Source: SVTX01 sp045602385 (GTDB lineage Bacteria > Bacillota > Clostridia > Oscillospirales > CAG-272). Taken from it: 61,588 nt of DNA. Positions within the stretch are counted from its first letter, which is position 1, and every line of letters begins with the position of its first letter. This document shows, piece after piece, positions 15,432 through 24,365 of this stretch. A program made the position numbers and the translations under genes. The notes beneath the pieces are model-generated. The model was given only the letters and a program-made list of their open reading frames with translations, did no database searches and was not told the origin of the DNA. The stretch is from positions 1-61,588 of the forward strand of contig JAZSBL010000019.1 in the NCBI GenBank assembly GCA_045602385.1, given 5' to 3'.

Positions 15432-18400
15432 TTACTTGAAATACTTGACCGCGCTTTCAAACATCTTCATATCAAACGCGCCGGGAACGTTCTTGTAAAG
15501 GCCGTTGCCAATACGCTCCGAGTGACCCATCTTACCGAATACTCGTCCGTCGGGCGAGGTAATTCCCTCAACCGCAAATGCGGAATCATTGGGATTGTAT
15601 CTTATGTCATCGGTAGGAGCACCGTCAAGATCCACATACTGCGTAGCGATCTGACCGTTAGCGGCAAGCTGACGGAGAAGATCCTCGTCGCAAAGGAATC
15701 TACCCTCTCCGTGCGAGATCGCAACGGTGTAGATATCACCGACCTCTGTACCCGCAAGCCAAGGTGACTTGTTGGACGCGATCCTCGTGCGAACGAGCTT
15801 CGACTGGTGACGCGAGATCGTATTGAATGTAAGTGTGGGGGCATTCTCGTCGGGATCTGTTATTCTGCCGTAGGGCACAAGACCAAGCTTGATAAGTGCC
15901 TGGAATCCGTTACAGATACCGCACATAAGTCCGTCACGGTTATCAAGGAGGGCGTGAACACCGTCTTTGATCTGCTGGTTGCGGAAGAACGCCATAATAA
16001 ACTTACCCGATCCGTCAGGCTCGTCACCGCCTGAGAATCCGCCGGGAACAAATACCATCTGGGAGTCGGAAAGCTCCTTTGCAAAGCTCTCTACGCTTCT
16101 CCGGATTCCGTCCTGGGTAAGGTTGTTGATAACAAATATCTTAGCCTCGGCTCCTGCGTCTCTCATGACCTTTGCGGAGTCAAATTCACAGTTTGTGCCG
16201 GGGAATACGGGGATAAGCACCTTGGGTCTGGCGACCTTGACAGCGGGAGCTGCGCGCTTGTCCGCGTTGTAGGAGAACGCCTCGTATTTTCTGTTATTCT
16301 CCTTTTCAAGCATCGGGAATACACCCTCAAGCTTCTTTTCATAAAGCTCGTCGAGCTCGGCGAAGGATACCGCCTTGCCCCTGTACTCTACCGTCTCAGA
16401 GTCCGTAAAGCATCCGATAACTTCACCCTCTACGCCCTCGTCGACCTCAAGCAAGAAGGAGCCGTAAGCATATCCAAATATATCGTCAAGAGAAAGACCC
16501 TCGTCATACTTGAATCCAAGACCGTTACCTATGCACATCTTGTATACCGCCTCGGCAATACCTCCGATCGTAGGCGTATAAGCGGAATACACCTTGCCCT
16601 CTCTCATAAGAGCCGTAACCTTGGAGAAGAGTTCCTTCAAGGACTGTGCTGTGGGAAGATTATCCTCACCGTATTCGGGAGAAAGCTTAACGAGCTTGTG
16701 TCCTGCCGCCTTTGCGTCGTTTGTCACTACCTCGTCGGTCTTTCCCGTGGTTACCGCAAAGGAAACAAGTGTGGGAGGAACGTCAAGCTTTTCAAAGGAG
16801 CCGCTCATAGAGTCCTTACCGCCGATAGCGCCTATTCCAAGCTCAACCTGGGCTCTGAAAGCGCCAAGGAGCGCCGCGAAGGGCTTGCCCCAACGCTTGC
16901 CGTCTTTCATCGGCTTCTCAAAGTATTCCTGGAAGGTAAGATAAACGTCCTCAAAGGACGCGCCGCTTGCAACAAGCTTACAAACGCTCTCAACTACTGC
17001 AAGATATGCAGAGTGGTAGGGCGACTTTTCCGCGATATAGGGATTGTATCCCCAAGACATATACGAGCAAGTATCGGTATGCTTCTGCTCAACAGATACC
17101 TTATGTACCATCGCCTGAATAGGGGTCTTCTGATGCTTTCCGCCGAAGGGCATAAGCACCGTACCCGCGCCGATGGTGGAGTCAAATCTCTCACTAAGTC
17201 CGCGCTTGGAGCATATGTTGAGATCGCCTACAAGAGCCTTGTAGCCCTCACCGAACTCTGCGGGAGTCTCCTTTTCGTAAGCCTCGGGCTTCGCGGGAGT
17301 AATATCAATATGCTTTTCTGCGCCGTTGGAGTTCAGGAACTCGCGGGATATATCAATGATCGCCTTGCCATTCCAGCGAACGCGGAGGCGAGGCTCCTCG
17401 GTAACTCTTGCAACAACAGTTGCCTCAAGGTTCTCGGAGTCTGCAAGCGCCATGAATCTCTCGATATTTTCCTTTTCAATAACGACCGCCATTCTCTCCT
17501 GAGATTCGCTTATAGCTATCTCAGTACCGTCAAGTCCCTCGTACTTCTTGGGCACCTTGTTAAGATCAATGTCAAGTCCGTCTGCAAGCTCGCCGATAGC
17601 AACCGATACGCCGCCCGCGCCGAAGTCGTTACATCTCTTTATCATTCTGCAGGCCTCTTCGTTTCTGAAAAGACGCTGAAGCTTTCTTTCCTCGGGCGCA
17701 TTACCCTTCTGTACTTCTGCGCCGCAGGTCTCGACCGAGTGAGAATCGTGAGCCTTGGAGGAGCCGGTAGCTCCGCCTATTCCGTCACGTCCCGTGCGTC
17801 CGCCGAGAAGTATTACCACGTCACCGTCAACAGGACACTCGCGGCGCACATTCTTTGCGGGAGCCGCCGCGATGACCACGCCGATCTCCATTCTCTTTGC
17901 CGCATATCCCTTGTGATAAAGCTCGTCCACCATACCGGGAGCAAGACCTATCTGGTTACCGTAGGAGGAATATCCCGCCGCCGCGGTCTGCACTATCTTT
18001 CTCTGGGGGAGCTTACCGGGGATGGTCTCGCCTACAGGAAGCGTCGGGTCTGCCGCACCGGCCACGCGCATCGCCGCGTATACGTAGGAGCGTCCCGAAA
18101 GCGGGTCACGGATAGCTCCGCCGATACAGGTCGCCGCACCGCCAAAGGGCTCTATCTCGGTGGGGTGGTTGTGTGTTTCGTTCTTAAAGAGCAGGAGCCA
18201 ATCCTCCTCTACGCCATCCACGTTGACCTTCATCTTAACCGTACATGCGTTTATCTCCTCGGACTCGTCAAGCTTTTGGAGCTGTCCTGTCTTTTTGAGG
18301 TATTTTGCCGCAAGAGTACCGATATCCATGAGGTTCTGGGGCTTTGTGCGACCTAATTTTTCTCTTGTCGCCAGATATTCATTATATGTTTTTTCGAGAA

Positions 18401-19118
18401 GCTCGTCTTCGAACTTAACGCTGTCAATAGTTGTCAAAAAGGTGGTGTGACGGCAGTGATCTGACCAGTATGTATCGATCATCTTGATCTCGGTGATAGT
18501 GGGATCTCTCATCTCACCCGCAAAATACTCACGGCAGAACCTGATGTCGTCAATATCCATAGCAAGTCCAAGCTTTTTGATAAGATCCGCAAGCTCCCCG
18601 TCGCCCATGTTTACAAAACCGTCAACCGTTGCAACGCTTGTGGGGATGTCATACTCCACGGAGAGAGTTTCGGGCATCTCAAGTGCCGCCTCTCTTGCCT
18701 CCACGGGGTTGATTACGTACTTCTTGATATCCGCAATATCCTTTTCGGTCAAGACACCGCCAAGCACGTAAACCTTTGCGGAGCGGATGGTGGGACGCTC
18801 GCCGCAGGACATGATCTGTATGCACTGCGCCGCACTGTCGGCTCTCTGGTCAAACTGACCGGGGAGATACTCAACCGCAAAAACAGTACCGCCGCGCGCG
18901 TCAAGCTCGCTTGTTGCAATATCAAGCTGGGGCTCGGAGAAAACAGACTCTACCGCCGCATCAAAAATCTCCTTTTCAATGTTTTCCGCATCGTATCTGT
19001 TAATCACACGAACGCTCTCAAGCGAAGATATGCCAAGGAGATTCTTAAGCTCCGAGAGGAGCGCGTGCGCCTCGTGCGCAAGTTCTTCTTTCTTTTCTAC
19101 GTATATTCTGTAAACCAT
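15432..19118 (-). CDS. purL: Phosphoribosylformylglycinamidine synthase, single-chain
   Basis: Converts FGAR to FGAM with glutamine and ATP. At 1228 residues the synthetase and glutaminase parts are fused, as in many Clostridia and Bacteroidetes. The synthetase half includes HNHPTEIEPFGGAATC and the repeated PurM-like folds. The C-terminal class I amidotransferase domain (about 960-1228) includes VLIPVFPGTNCEFD, VPGGFSGGDE and the nucleophile motif LMCGICNGFQAL, with a downstream ISHGEGRF His/Glu segment. No separate purQ or purS is needed. It lies 18 bp after purD. Confidence 0.96.
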   Translation of the reverse strand: MVYRIYVEKKEELAHEAHALLSELKNLLGISSLESVRVINRYDAENIEKEIFDAAVESVFSEPQLDIATSELDARGGTVFAVEYLPGQFDQRADSAAQCIQIMSCGERPTIRSAKVYVLGGVLTEKDIADIKKYVINPVEAREAALEMPETLSVEYDIPTSVATVDGFVNMGDGELADLIKKLGLAMDIDDIRFCREYFAGEMRDPTITEIKMIDTYWSDHCRHTTFLTTIDSVKFEDELLEKTYNEYLATREKLGRTKPQNLMDIGTLAAKYLKKTGQLQKLDESEEINACTVKMKVNVDGVEEDWLLLFKNETHNHPTEIEPFGGAATCIGGAIRDPLSGRSYVYAAMRVAGAADPTLPVGETIPGKLPQRKIVQTAAAGYSSYGNQIGLAPGMVDELYHKGYAAKRMEIGVVIAAAPAKNVRRECPVDGDVVILLGGRTGRDGIGGATGSSKAHDSHSVETCGAEVQKGNAPEERKLQRLFRNEEACRMIKRCNDFGAGGVSVAIGELADGLDIDLNKVPKKYEGLDGTEIAISESQERMAVVIEKENIERFMALADSENLEATVVARVTEEPRLRVRWNGKAIIDISREFLNSNGAEKHIDITPAKPEAYEKETPAEFGEGYKALVGDLNICSKRGLSERFDSTIGAGTVLMPFGGKHQKTPIQAMVHKVSVEQKHTDTCSYMSWGYNPYIAEKSPYHSAYLAVVESVCKLVASGASFEDVYLTFQEYFEKPMKDGKRWGKPFAALLGAFRAQVELGIGAIGGKDSMSGSFEKLDVPPTLVSFAVTTGKTDEVVTNDAKAAGHKLVKLSPEYGEDNLPTAQSLKELFSKVTALMREGKVYSAYTPTIGGIAEAVYKMCIGNGLGFKYDEGLSLDDIFGYAYGSFLLEVDEGVEGEVIGCFTDSETVEYRGKAVSFAELDELYEKKLEGVFPMLEKENNRKYEAFSYNADKRAAPAVKVARPKVLIPVFPGTNCEFDSAKVMRDAGAEAKIFVINNLTQDGIRRSVESFAKELSDSQMVFVPGGFSGGDEPDGSGKFIMAFFRNQQIKDGVHALLDNRDGLMCGICNGFQALIKLGLVPYGRITDPDENAPTLTFNTISRHQSKLVRTRIASNKSPWLAGTEVGDIYTVAISHGEGRFLCDEDLLRQLAANGQIATQYVDLDGAPTDDIRYNPNDSAFAVEGITSPDGRVFGKMGHSERIGNGLYKNVPGAFDMKMFESAVKYFK

Positions 19119-19136
19119 TGTAAGATCCTTTCGGGA

Positions 19137-20405
19137 TTATTTCTCGTATGCCGCAAGAGCTCTCTTGCCTATGTCTGTGCGATAGTACGCATTCTCAAAT
19201 TTTACGTTCTCTGCCTTTTTGTAGGATGCATTGATAGCGTCCTCAAGGCTCTCCGCCACCGAGGTAACGCCAAGAACACGTCCGCCGTTGGTGAGAAGCT
19301 TATCACCGTCAAGCTTTGCTCCCGCAACATATACGTCGTCTGCTATATCCGACGGTATGGTCATCTCAAAGCCCTTTTCGTAGCTTTCGGGATAGCCCTT
19401 GGACGCCATGATAAGACAGCAAGCGTGTCCATTCTTCCACTTGACCTCGGTCTCGGCAAGAGTGCCATTTGTGGTTGCCTGCATTACAGTAAGAAGATCG
19501 CTGTCAAGCAGGGGAAGCACTACCTGCGTTTCGGGGTCACCGAATCGACAGTTGTACTCAATAACCTTGGGGCCGTTCGCGGTAAGCATAAGACCAAAGT
19601 AAAGGCAGCCTTTAAAGGTCCTTCCCTCTTTATTCATCGCTTCGATCGTGGGCAGGAATATTTTTTCCATGCACTCCTCAGCAATATCGTTTGTGTAGTA
19701 GGGATTGGGAGCTACCGTTCCCATGCCGCCCGTGTTAAGTCCGGTATCATTGTCGCCCGCGCGCTTGTGGTCCATAGAGGAGATCATAGGCTTTACACAC
19801 TTACCGTCTGTAAATGCAAGCACCGACACCTCAGGTCCGGTCAAAAACTCCTCGATAACAATGTGATCTCCGCTTGCGCCGAACTGCTTGTCCTGCATCA
19901 TGGAGATGATTGCCTGACGCGCCTCGTATCTCGTCTGTGCAATAATTACACCCTTACCAAGGGCAAGGCCGTCAGCCTTGATGACCGTAGGAACGGGAGC
20001 ATTGGCAATGTATTCAAGTGCCTTTGCCATATCGTCAAAGACCTCATACGCCGCGGTGGGTATGCCGTATTTTTTCATAAGGTTCTTGGAGAACACCTTG
20101 CTTCCCTCTATTATAGCCGCAGATGCACGAGGACCAAAGCAAGGGATACCAGCCTCCTCAAGCGCGTCAACGCAACCGAGAACAAGCGGGTCGTCGGGAG
20201 CGACCACCGCATAGTCAATGCCGTTCGCCTTTGCGAACTCAACTATCGCGGGAATATCCTTCGCTCCGATATTTACACACTCTGCGTCTGCCGCCATTCC
20301 GCCGTTGCCGGGGAGCGCGTATATCTTCTCTATCGTCTTATTTTCCTTAAGCTTTTTTATGATGGCGTGCTCTCTGCCGCCGCCACCTACAACGATTATT
20401 TTCAT
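19137..20405 (-). CDS. purD: Phosphoribosylamine--glycine ligase
   Basis: ATP-grasp enzyme joining phosphoribosylamine to glycine (GAR synthetase). The protein has 422 residues, with the N-terminal MKIIVVGGGGREHAI loop, the ATP-grasp core (VIKADGLALGKGV) and EYNCRFGDPETQ. The ATG at 20405 has GGAG 6 nt upstream; the frame's earlier TTG overlaps that site. A 323-bp gap full of structured repeat DNA separates it from the AICAR transformylase gene upstream. Confidence 0.96.
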   Translation of the reverse strand: MKIIVVGGGGREHAIIKKLKENKTIEKIYALPGNGGMAADAECVNIGAKDIPAIVEFAKANGIDYAVVAPDDPLVLGCVDALEEAGIPCFGPRASAAIIEGSKVFSKNLMKKYGIPTAAYEVFDDMAKALEYIANAPVPTVIKADGLALGKGVIIAQTRYEARQAIISMMQDKQFGASGDHIVIEEFLTGPEVSVLAFTDGKCVKPMISSMDHKRAGDNDTGLNTGGMGTVAPNPYYTNDIAEECMEKIFLPTIEAMNKEGRTFKGCLYFGLMLTANGPKVIEYNCRFGDPETQVVLPLLDSDLLTVMQATTNGTLAETEVKWKNGHACCLIMASKGYPESYEKGFEMTIPSDIADDVYVAGAKLDGDKLLTNGGRVLGVTSVAESLEDAINASYKKAENVKFENAYYRTDIGKRALAAYEK

Positions 20406-20439
20406 GTTTTTCTCCAAAGGTTAGATTGTGATGTGTGAG

Positions 20440-20540
20440 GAGATGCGGTCGCTTTTTGAGAAAAACTGCAAACACGCTACGCGTGATTTGCTGCGAGCTT
20501 GCAAAAGCAAGCTGTTCGCGCTCCGCAAAAACTTTCAATA
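20440..20540. repeat. Structured repeat element 1 in the purH-purD gap
   Basis: Two hairpins in tandem: GCAAACACGC/GCGTG-A-TTTGC (20468-20477 / 20481-20491) and AGCTTGC-AAAA-GCAAGCT (20496-20513). There is no open frame and no U-tract. It resembles the small palindromic repeats found between genes in Clostridia. Family membership is inferred from structure only. Confidence 0.5.
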
Positions 20541-20558
20541 GATTTATCTTTAATCAAG

Positions 20559-20729
20559 ATCAACACCGGGAATTTTTTGAAAGACAAGGCGCACTGCAAA
20601 AAGCAAGGCGCAGGCGAATAGCTTGCTATGCAAGCTCGCCATACGGGCAAAGCCCGTATATTCGTAGTTTCCTACGTCAAGCCGCTTTTGAGGAGCAACA
20701 CAGTATTTCGGAAAATTCACCGTGTTGAT
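20559..20729. mobile_element. Fold-back (MITE-like) element ending at the AICAR transformylase stop codon
   Basis: The 171-bp ends are imperfect inverted repeats: left ATCAACACCGGGAATTTT (20559-20576), right, reverse complemented, ATCAACACGGTGAATTTT (20729-20712). The centre holds two perfect hairpins, AGCTTGC-TAT-GCAAGCT (20620-20636) and TACGGGC-AAA-GCCCGTA (20642-20658). No coding capacity. The right end coincides with the first base of the stop codon complement of the upstream gene (20729-20731). Confidence 0.6.
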
Positions 20730-21913
20730 TAATGGTGGAACAATCTCATTCCCGTAAACGCCATTACCATTTCGTTCTTATTACATTCTTCAATCACAAG
20801 GTCGTCGCGGATAGAACCGCCGGGCTGAGCTATGAACTTAACGCCCGAAGCGTACGCGCGCTTTACGTTATCTGCAAAGGGGAAGAATGCGTCGGAGGCA
20901 AGAGCGATCTCGTTGAAGCTTGAAAGCCACTCTGCTCTCTCCTCGGCACTGAGTCTTTCGGGCTGTTCTGTAAAGTAATTCTGCCAGATTCCGTCTGCAC
21001 AAACGTCCTCCTCGTTGCCGTTGATATAGCCGTCTATAACGTTATCTCTCTCGGGTCTGCCCATTGTGGGGATAAAGGGGAGTGCCAATGTCTTGGGGTG
21101 CTGACGAAGGAGCCAGGTGTCTGCCTTGCCGCCCGCAAGTCTTGTGCAGTGTACACGGCTCTGCTGACCTGCTCCCACACCGATAGCCTGACCGTTTACC
21201 GCATAGCACACGGAGTTTGACTGCGTGTATTTGAGTGTAATAAGCGCAACTATCAAGTCTCTCTTTGCGCTTTCGGGAAGCTCCTTGTTTTCGGTAACAA
21301 TATTTTCAAGCAGATGATATCCTATCTTGAACTCGTTTCTTCCCTGCTCAAAGGTGATTCCGAAAACGTCCTTCGTTTCAACGGGCGCAGGCTTGTATTC
21401 GGGGTCTATCTCAACGATATTGTAGTTTCCCTTTCTCTTGCCCTTGAGTATCTCCAGCGCCTCAGGCTCATAGCCGGGAGCAATGATTCCGTCGGATACC
21501 TCACGCGCCAGGAGCTTTGCGGTCATAACGTCGCAAACGTCGGAAAGAGCCACCCAGTCACCAAAGGAGCAAAGACGGTCAGTTCCTCTCGCGCGCACGT
21601 ATGCGCAAGCCAAGGGTGACTTGTCAAGGTCCTCAAACTCCTCAACGAAGCACGCCTTTTTAAGTCCGTTGTCAAGAGGAAGTCCGATAGCCGCGCTTGT
21701 GGGGGAAACATGCTTGAAGGAGGTCGCCGCAGGAATGCCAAATACCTCTTTGAGCTCCTTTACAAGCTGCCATGCGTTGAAGGCGTCAAGGAAGTTAATG
21801 TAACCGGGTCTGCCATTGAGCACCTTGATGGGAAGCTCGCTCTCATCCTTCATGAAAATTCTTGCAGGCTTCTGGTTGGGATTACAACCGTATTTAAGTT
21901 CAAATTCTTTCAT
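20729..21913 (-). CDS. purH: AICAR transformylase, stand-alone
   Basis: Formylates AICAR with 10-formyl-THF to give FAICAR. The 394 residues correspond to the AICAR transformylase half of PurH only: the catalytic KH pair is at 67-68 (FKHVSPTSAAIG), and GAGQQSRVHCTRLAGGKAD and AQPGGSIRDD are present. There is no N-terminal MGS-like cyclohydrolase domain; that activity is encoded next door by purO. The ATG at 21913 follows GAGGTG; a GTG four codons earlier overlaps the purO stop (GTGA). The C-terminal FTGMRLFHH looks complete. Confidence 0.93.
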   Translation of the reverse strand: MKEFELKYGCNPNQKPARIFMKDESELPIKVLNGRPGYINFLDAFNAWQLVKELKEVFGIPAATSFKHVSPTSAAIGLPLDNGLKKACFVEEFEDLDKSPLACAYVRARGTDRLCSFGDWVALSDVCDVMTAKLLAREVSDGIIAPGYEPEALEILKGKRKGNYNIVEIDPEYKPAPVETKDVFGITFEQGRNEFKIGYHLLENIVTENKELPESAKRDLIVALITLKYTQSNSVCYAVNGQAIGVGAGQQSRVHCTRLAGGKADTWLLRQHPKTLALPFIPTMGRPERDNVIDGYINGNEEDVCADGIWQNYFTEQPERLSAEERAEWLSSFNEIALASDAFFPFADNVKRAYASGVKFIAQPGGSIRDDLVIEECNKNEMVMAFTGMRLFHH

Positions 21914-21921
21914 CTTGCACC

Positions 21922-22638
21922 TCACGCGTTCTTGTTAACTATTCTCGTCTCGCTCGCGCCGCTCTTTATATCAATATAGCGCACGAAAAGCGATACCTTG
22001 TTGTCCTCGTTAAGATTCTCCCAGATGTGAGCGGTGAGCTCGTCTATACCCATCTTGGGGAGAAGGAGGGTCTTGGGCTCTCCCTCAAAGGAAGGGAGCG
22101 GATTGCCCTCACAGTTGTATGTATGAATGAACTTTGCCTTTCCACACAAGGGATTTGAATACGTATAAGTAAATCTCTCGCAAGAGGAATCGTCACCCTC
22201 TGCGCTCTTGAGGATCGACATATCAAAGCTCATCTCACCGTCCTTGCGGTGAATGATACCCGAGATTCTGGGGGTGAAGTTGGGCTTGTCGTCCTCGAAT
22301 TCACGTGTGCGGAGCGACTCCTCAAATGTCATTCCCTTGCCCATAAGCTCGTATATCGTGTCGGTCTGATCACCGTTGGTCACGATAGTGTCGTCACCCA
22401 TAACGCGGACGGGATAGTAGATTATGAGGTGGGGGTCGACCATCTTTGATTCGTCAAACGCCTTTGTTCTCATGTCCTCACCCTCGAGAACGAAAACTCT
22501 GTTGCGGCTGTTAACGCTTCTTCCCATAATGAAGTATGCGCTTATTGCCTTTTCTCCGTCCTGACTCTTACCTATAATAATTCCTCTGCCGTGATATGCA
22601 AGAGAATTAAGCTCTTCCTTAATCGTAGAAATCTTCAT
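21922..22638 (-). CDS. purO: IMP cyclohydrolase, PurO type
   Basis: Closes FAICAR to IMP. The 238-residue protein resembles the archaeal-type IMP cyclohydrolase family (PF07826) and not PurH. The signature near the N-terminus is YHGRGIIIGKS...ISAYFIMGRSVNSRNRVF, quoted in two short parts. The ATG at 22638 follows AAAGGGAC and sits 1 bp after the purN frame. It is directly upstream of the stand-alone transformylase, so the two together replace bifunctional PurH. Confidence 0.85.
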   Translation of the reverse strand: MKISTIKEELNSLAYHGRGIIIGKSQDGEKAISAYFIMGRSVNSRNRVFVLEGEDMRTKAFDESKMVDPHLIIYYPVRVMGDDTIVTNGDQTDTIYELMGKGMTFEESLRTREFEDDKPNFTPRISGIIHRKDGEMSFDMSILKSAEGDDSSCERFTYTYSNPLCGKAKFIHTYNCEGNPLPSFEGEPKTLLLPKMGIDELTAHIWENLNEDNKVSLFVRYIDIKSGASETRIVNKNA

Positions 22639-22639
22639 A

Positions 22640-23281
22640 TTAGTCCCTTTCAACAATTCTGACTCTGTTATCTTCAACCACAATTCTGTCCTCACAGAAA
22701 AGTCTGACGGCATCGGGAAGTATTTTCCACTCCGCCTCCTCCATTATCCTTCTCTGCAGAATTTCGGGCGTGTCCCCCTCCTTGACCTCAACAGCCCTCT
22801 GCAATACTATCGGGCCCGCATCGCACTCGGGAGTAACGATGTGAACAGTCGCGCCCGATACCTTAACTCCCTTTTGTAGCGCAGCCTCGTGAACGCGAAG
22901 TCCGTAATATCCCTTACCGCAAAATGAGGGAATAAGCGCGGGGTGCACGTTGAGTATTCTGTTTGGGAAGGCATTGTATACCTGCTCGTCAATGATCGTC
23001 AAGAATCCCGCAAGCACGACAAGATCAATGCCCGCCTCGACCATTGCATCGGTCAACGCCCTTGAATAATCGGCAATGCTCTCGTAATCTCTGCGAGCTA
23101 TGACTTTGCCCTCGATTCCCGCATTTTTTGCTCTCTCAAGCGCAAAAACACCCGGCTTTGACGCAATAACAAGTACTATCTCGCCGCGTCCTATCTCGCC
23201 GCGTCCTTGCGCGTCAATAAGTGCCTGCAAATTTGTGCCGCCGCCCGAAACAAGCACGGCAATTCTCTTTTCCTCTGCCAT
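22640..23281 (-). CDS. purN: Phosphoribosylglycinamide formyltransferase
   Basis: Transfers formyl from 10-formyl-THF to GAR. The 213 residues include VLVSGGGTNLQAL (substrate phosphate loop), the catalytic NVHPALIPSFCG segment and HIVTPECDAGPIV with the conserved Asp. The ATG at 23281 overlaps the purM stop (ATGA), so translation is coupled. Confidence 0.96.
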   Translation of the reverse strand: MAEEKRIAVLVSGGGTNLQALIDAQGRGEIGRGEIVLVIASKPGVFALERAKNAGIEGKVIARRDYESIADYSRALTDAMVEAGIDLVVLAGFLTIIDEQVYNAFPNRILNVHPALIPSFCGKGYYGLRVHEAALQKGVKVSGATVHIVTPECDAGPIVLQRAVEVKEGDTPEILQRRIMEEAEWKILPDAVRLFCEDRIVVEDNRVRIVERD

Positions 23282-24330
23282 CAGCACATTACCACGCCTT
23301 CGTCGCCCTTGACTATCTCACCAATAACGTATGCGTCCTCGCCGCACGCGCGAAGTATCTCAAGCGCCTCGTTTACGTCTTCCTTTGCAACGGTTATGCT
23401 CATTCCGACACCCATATTGTAGGTGTTGAACATATCTCTCTCGGGAATATTACCGGTCGCCATAATAAGCTCAAAAACAGGAAGCACCTTGACTGCCGCT
23501 CTGTCGATCTTTGCAGTCATGCCCTTGGGGAGCGCTCTCGGAATGTTCTCGTAGAAGCCGCCGCCCGTGATATGGGAGATTCCCTTAACGTCAACCTTTT
23601 CAAGGAGCTTAAGCACGCTCTTTACGTATATCTTGGTAGGTGTGAGAAGTGTCTCCGCAATAGACTTGCCGCCAAGCGCCTCACAGGGAACGTAAAGGCT
23701 GTCAGGATTCTTATCTATCTCAAATACCTTGCGGCAAAGAGAGAATCCGTTGGAGTGAACTCCGCTTGACGCAAGAGCGATAACAACGTCACCCTCTTTT
23801 GTCTTTGTGTTGTCAAGTATCTTTTTCTTATCAACTATGCCTACGGCAAAGCCCGCAAGGTCGTATTCCTCCGTGGGCATCATACCGGGATGCTCGGCGG
23901 TCTCTCCGCCGATAAGCGCCGCGCCCGACTGAACGCAACCCTCCGCAACACCGCTGACTATGGCAGCGATCTTCTCGGGAATATTCTTTCCGCACGCGAT
24001 ATAGTCAAGGAAAAAGAGAGGCTTTGCTCCGCAGCAGATAATGTCGTTAACACACATCGCCACAGCGTCAATTCCTATCGTATCATGTTTGTCCATAAGT
24101 ATCGCCATCTTGACCTTTGTTCCGCAGCCGTCAGTTCCCGAAACGAGAACAGGCTCTTCCATACCGCCAACGTTCAAGCCAAAGCAACCGCCAAAGCCGC
24201 CTACGTCATCAAGACATCCCTCGTTTTTTGTACGAGCGATATGCTTTTTCATAAGCTCGACCGCTCTGTATCCCGCAGTAATATCAACTCCCGCCGCAGC
24301 GTAGCTTTCACTTTTTGAATTAGAATGCAT
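23281..24330 (-). CDS. purM: Phosphoribosylformylglycinamidine cyclo-ligase
   Basis: ATP-dependent ring closure of FGAM to AIR. The 349 residues include the N-terminal SYAAAGVDITAGYRAVELM, VSGTDGCGTKVKMA, and LIGGETAEHPGMM, which are the metal/ATP-binding segments of the family. It lies between purF and purN with short spacers. Confidence 0.97.
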   Translation of the reverse strand: MHSNSKSESYAAAGVDITAGYRAVELMKKHIARTKNEGCLDDVGGFGGCFGLNVGGMEEPVLVSGTDGCGTKVKMAILMDKHDTIGIDAVAMCVNDIICCGAKPLFFLDYIACGKNIPEKIAAIVSGVAEGCVQSGAALIGGETAEHPGMMPTEEYDLAGFAVGIVDKKKILDNTKTKEGDVVIALASSGVHSNGFSLCRKVFEIDKNPDSLYVPCEALGGKSIAETLLTPTKIYVKSVLKLLEKVDVKGISHITGGGFYENIPRALPKGMTAKIDRAAVKVLPVFELIMATGNIPERDMFNTYNMGVGMSITVAKEDVNEALEILRACGEDAYVIGEIVKGDEGVVMC

Positions 24331-24365
24331 TTATATTCCCTGACCTTTCTGTATTTTGTCCGTAA

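Noticed and set aside
16698..18356. 552-codon open frame on the plus strand
   Set aside because: It lies entirely antisense to purL, which has clear motifs throughout; the antisense translation has no recognisable domain.
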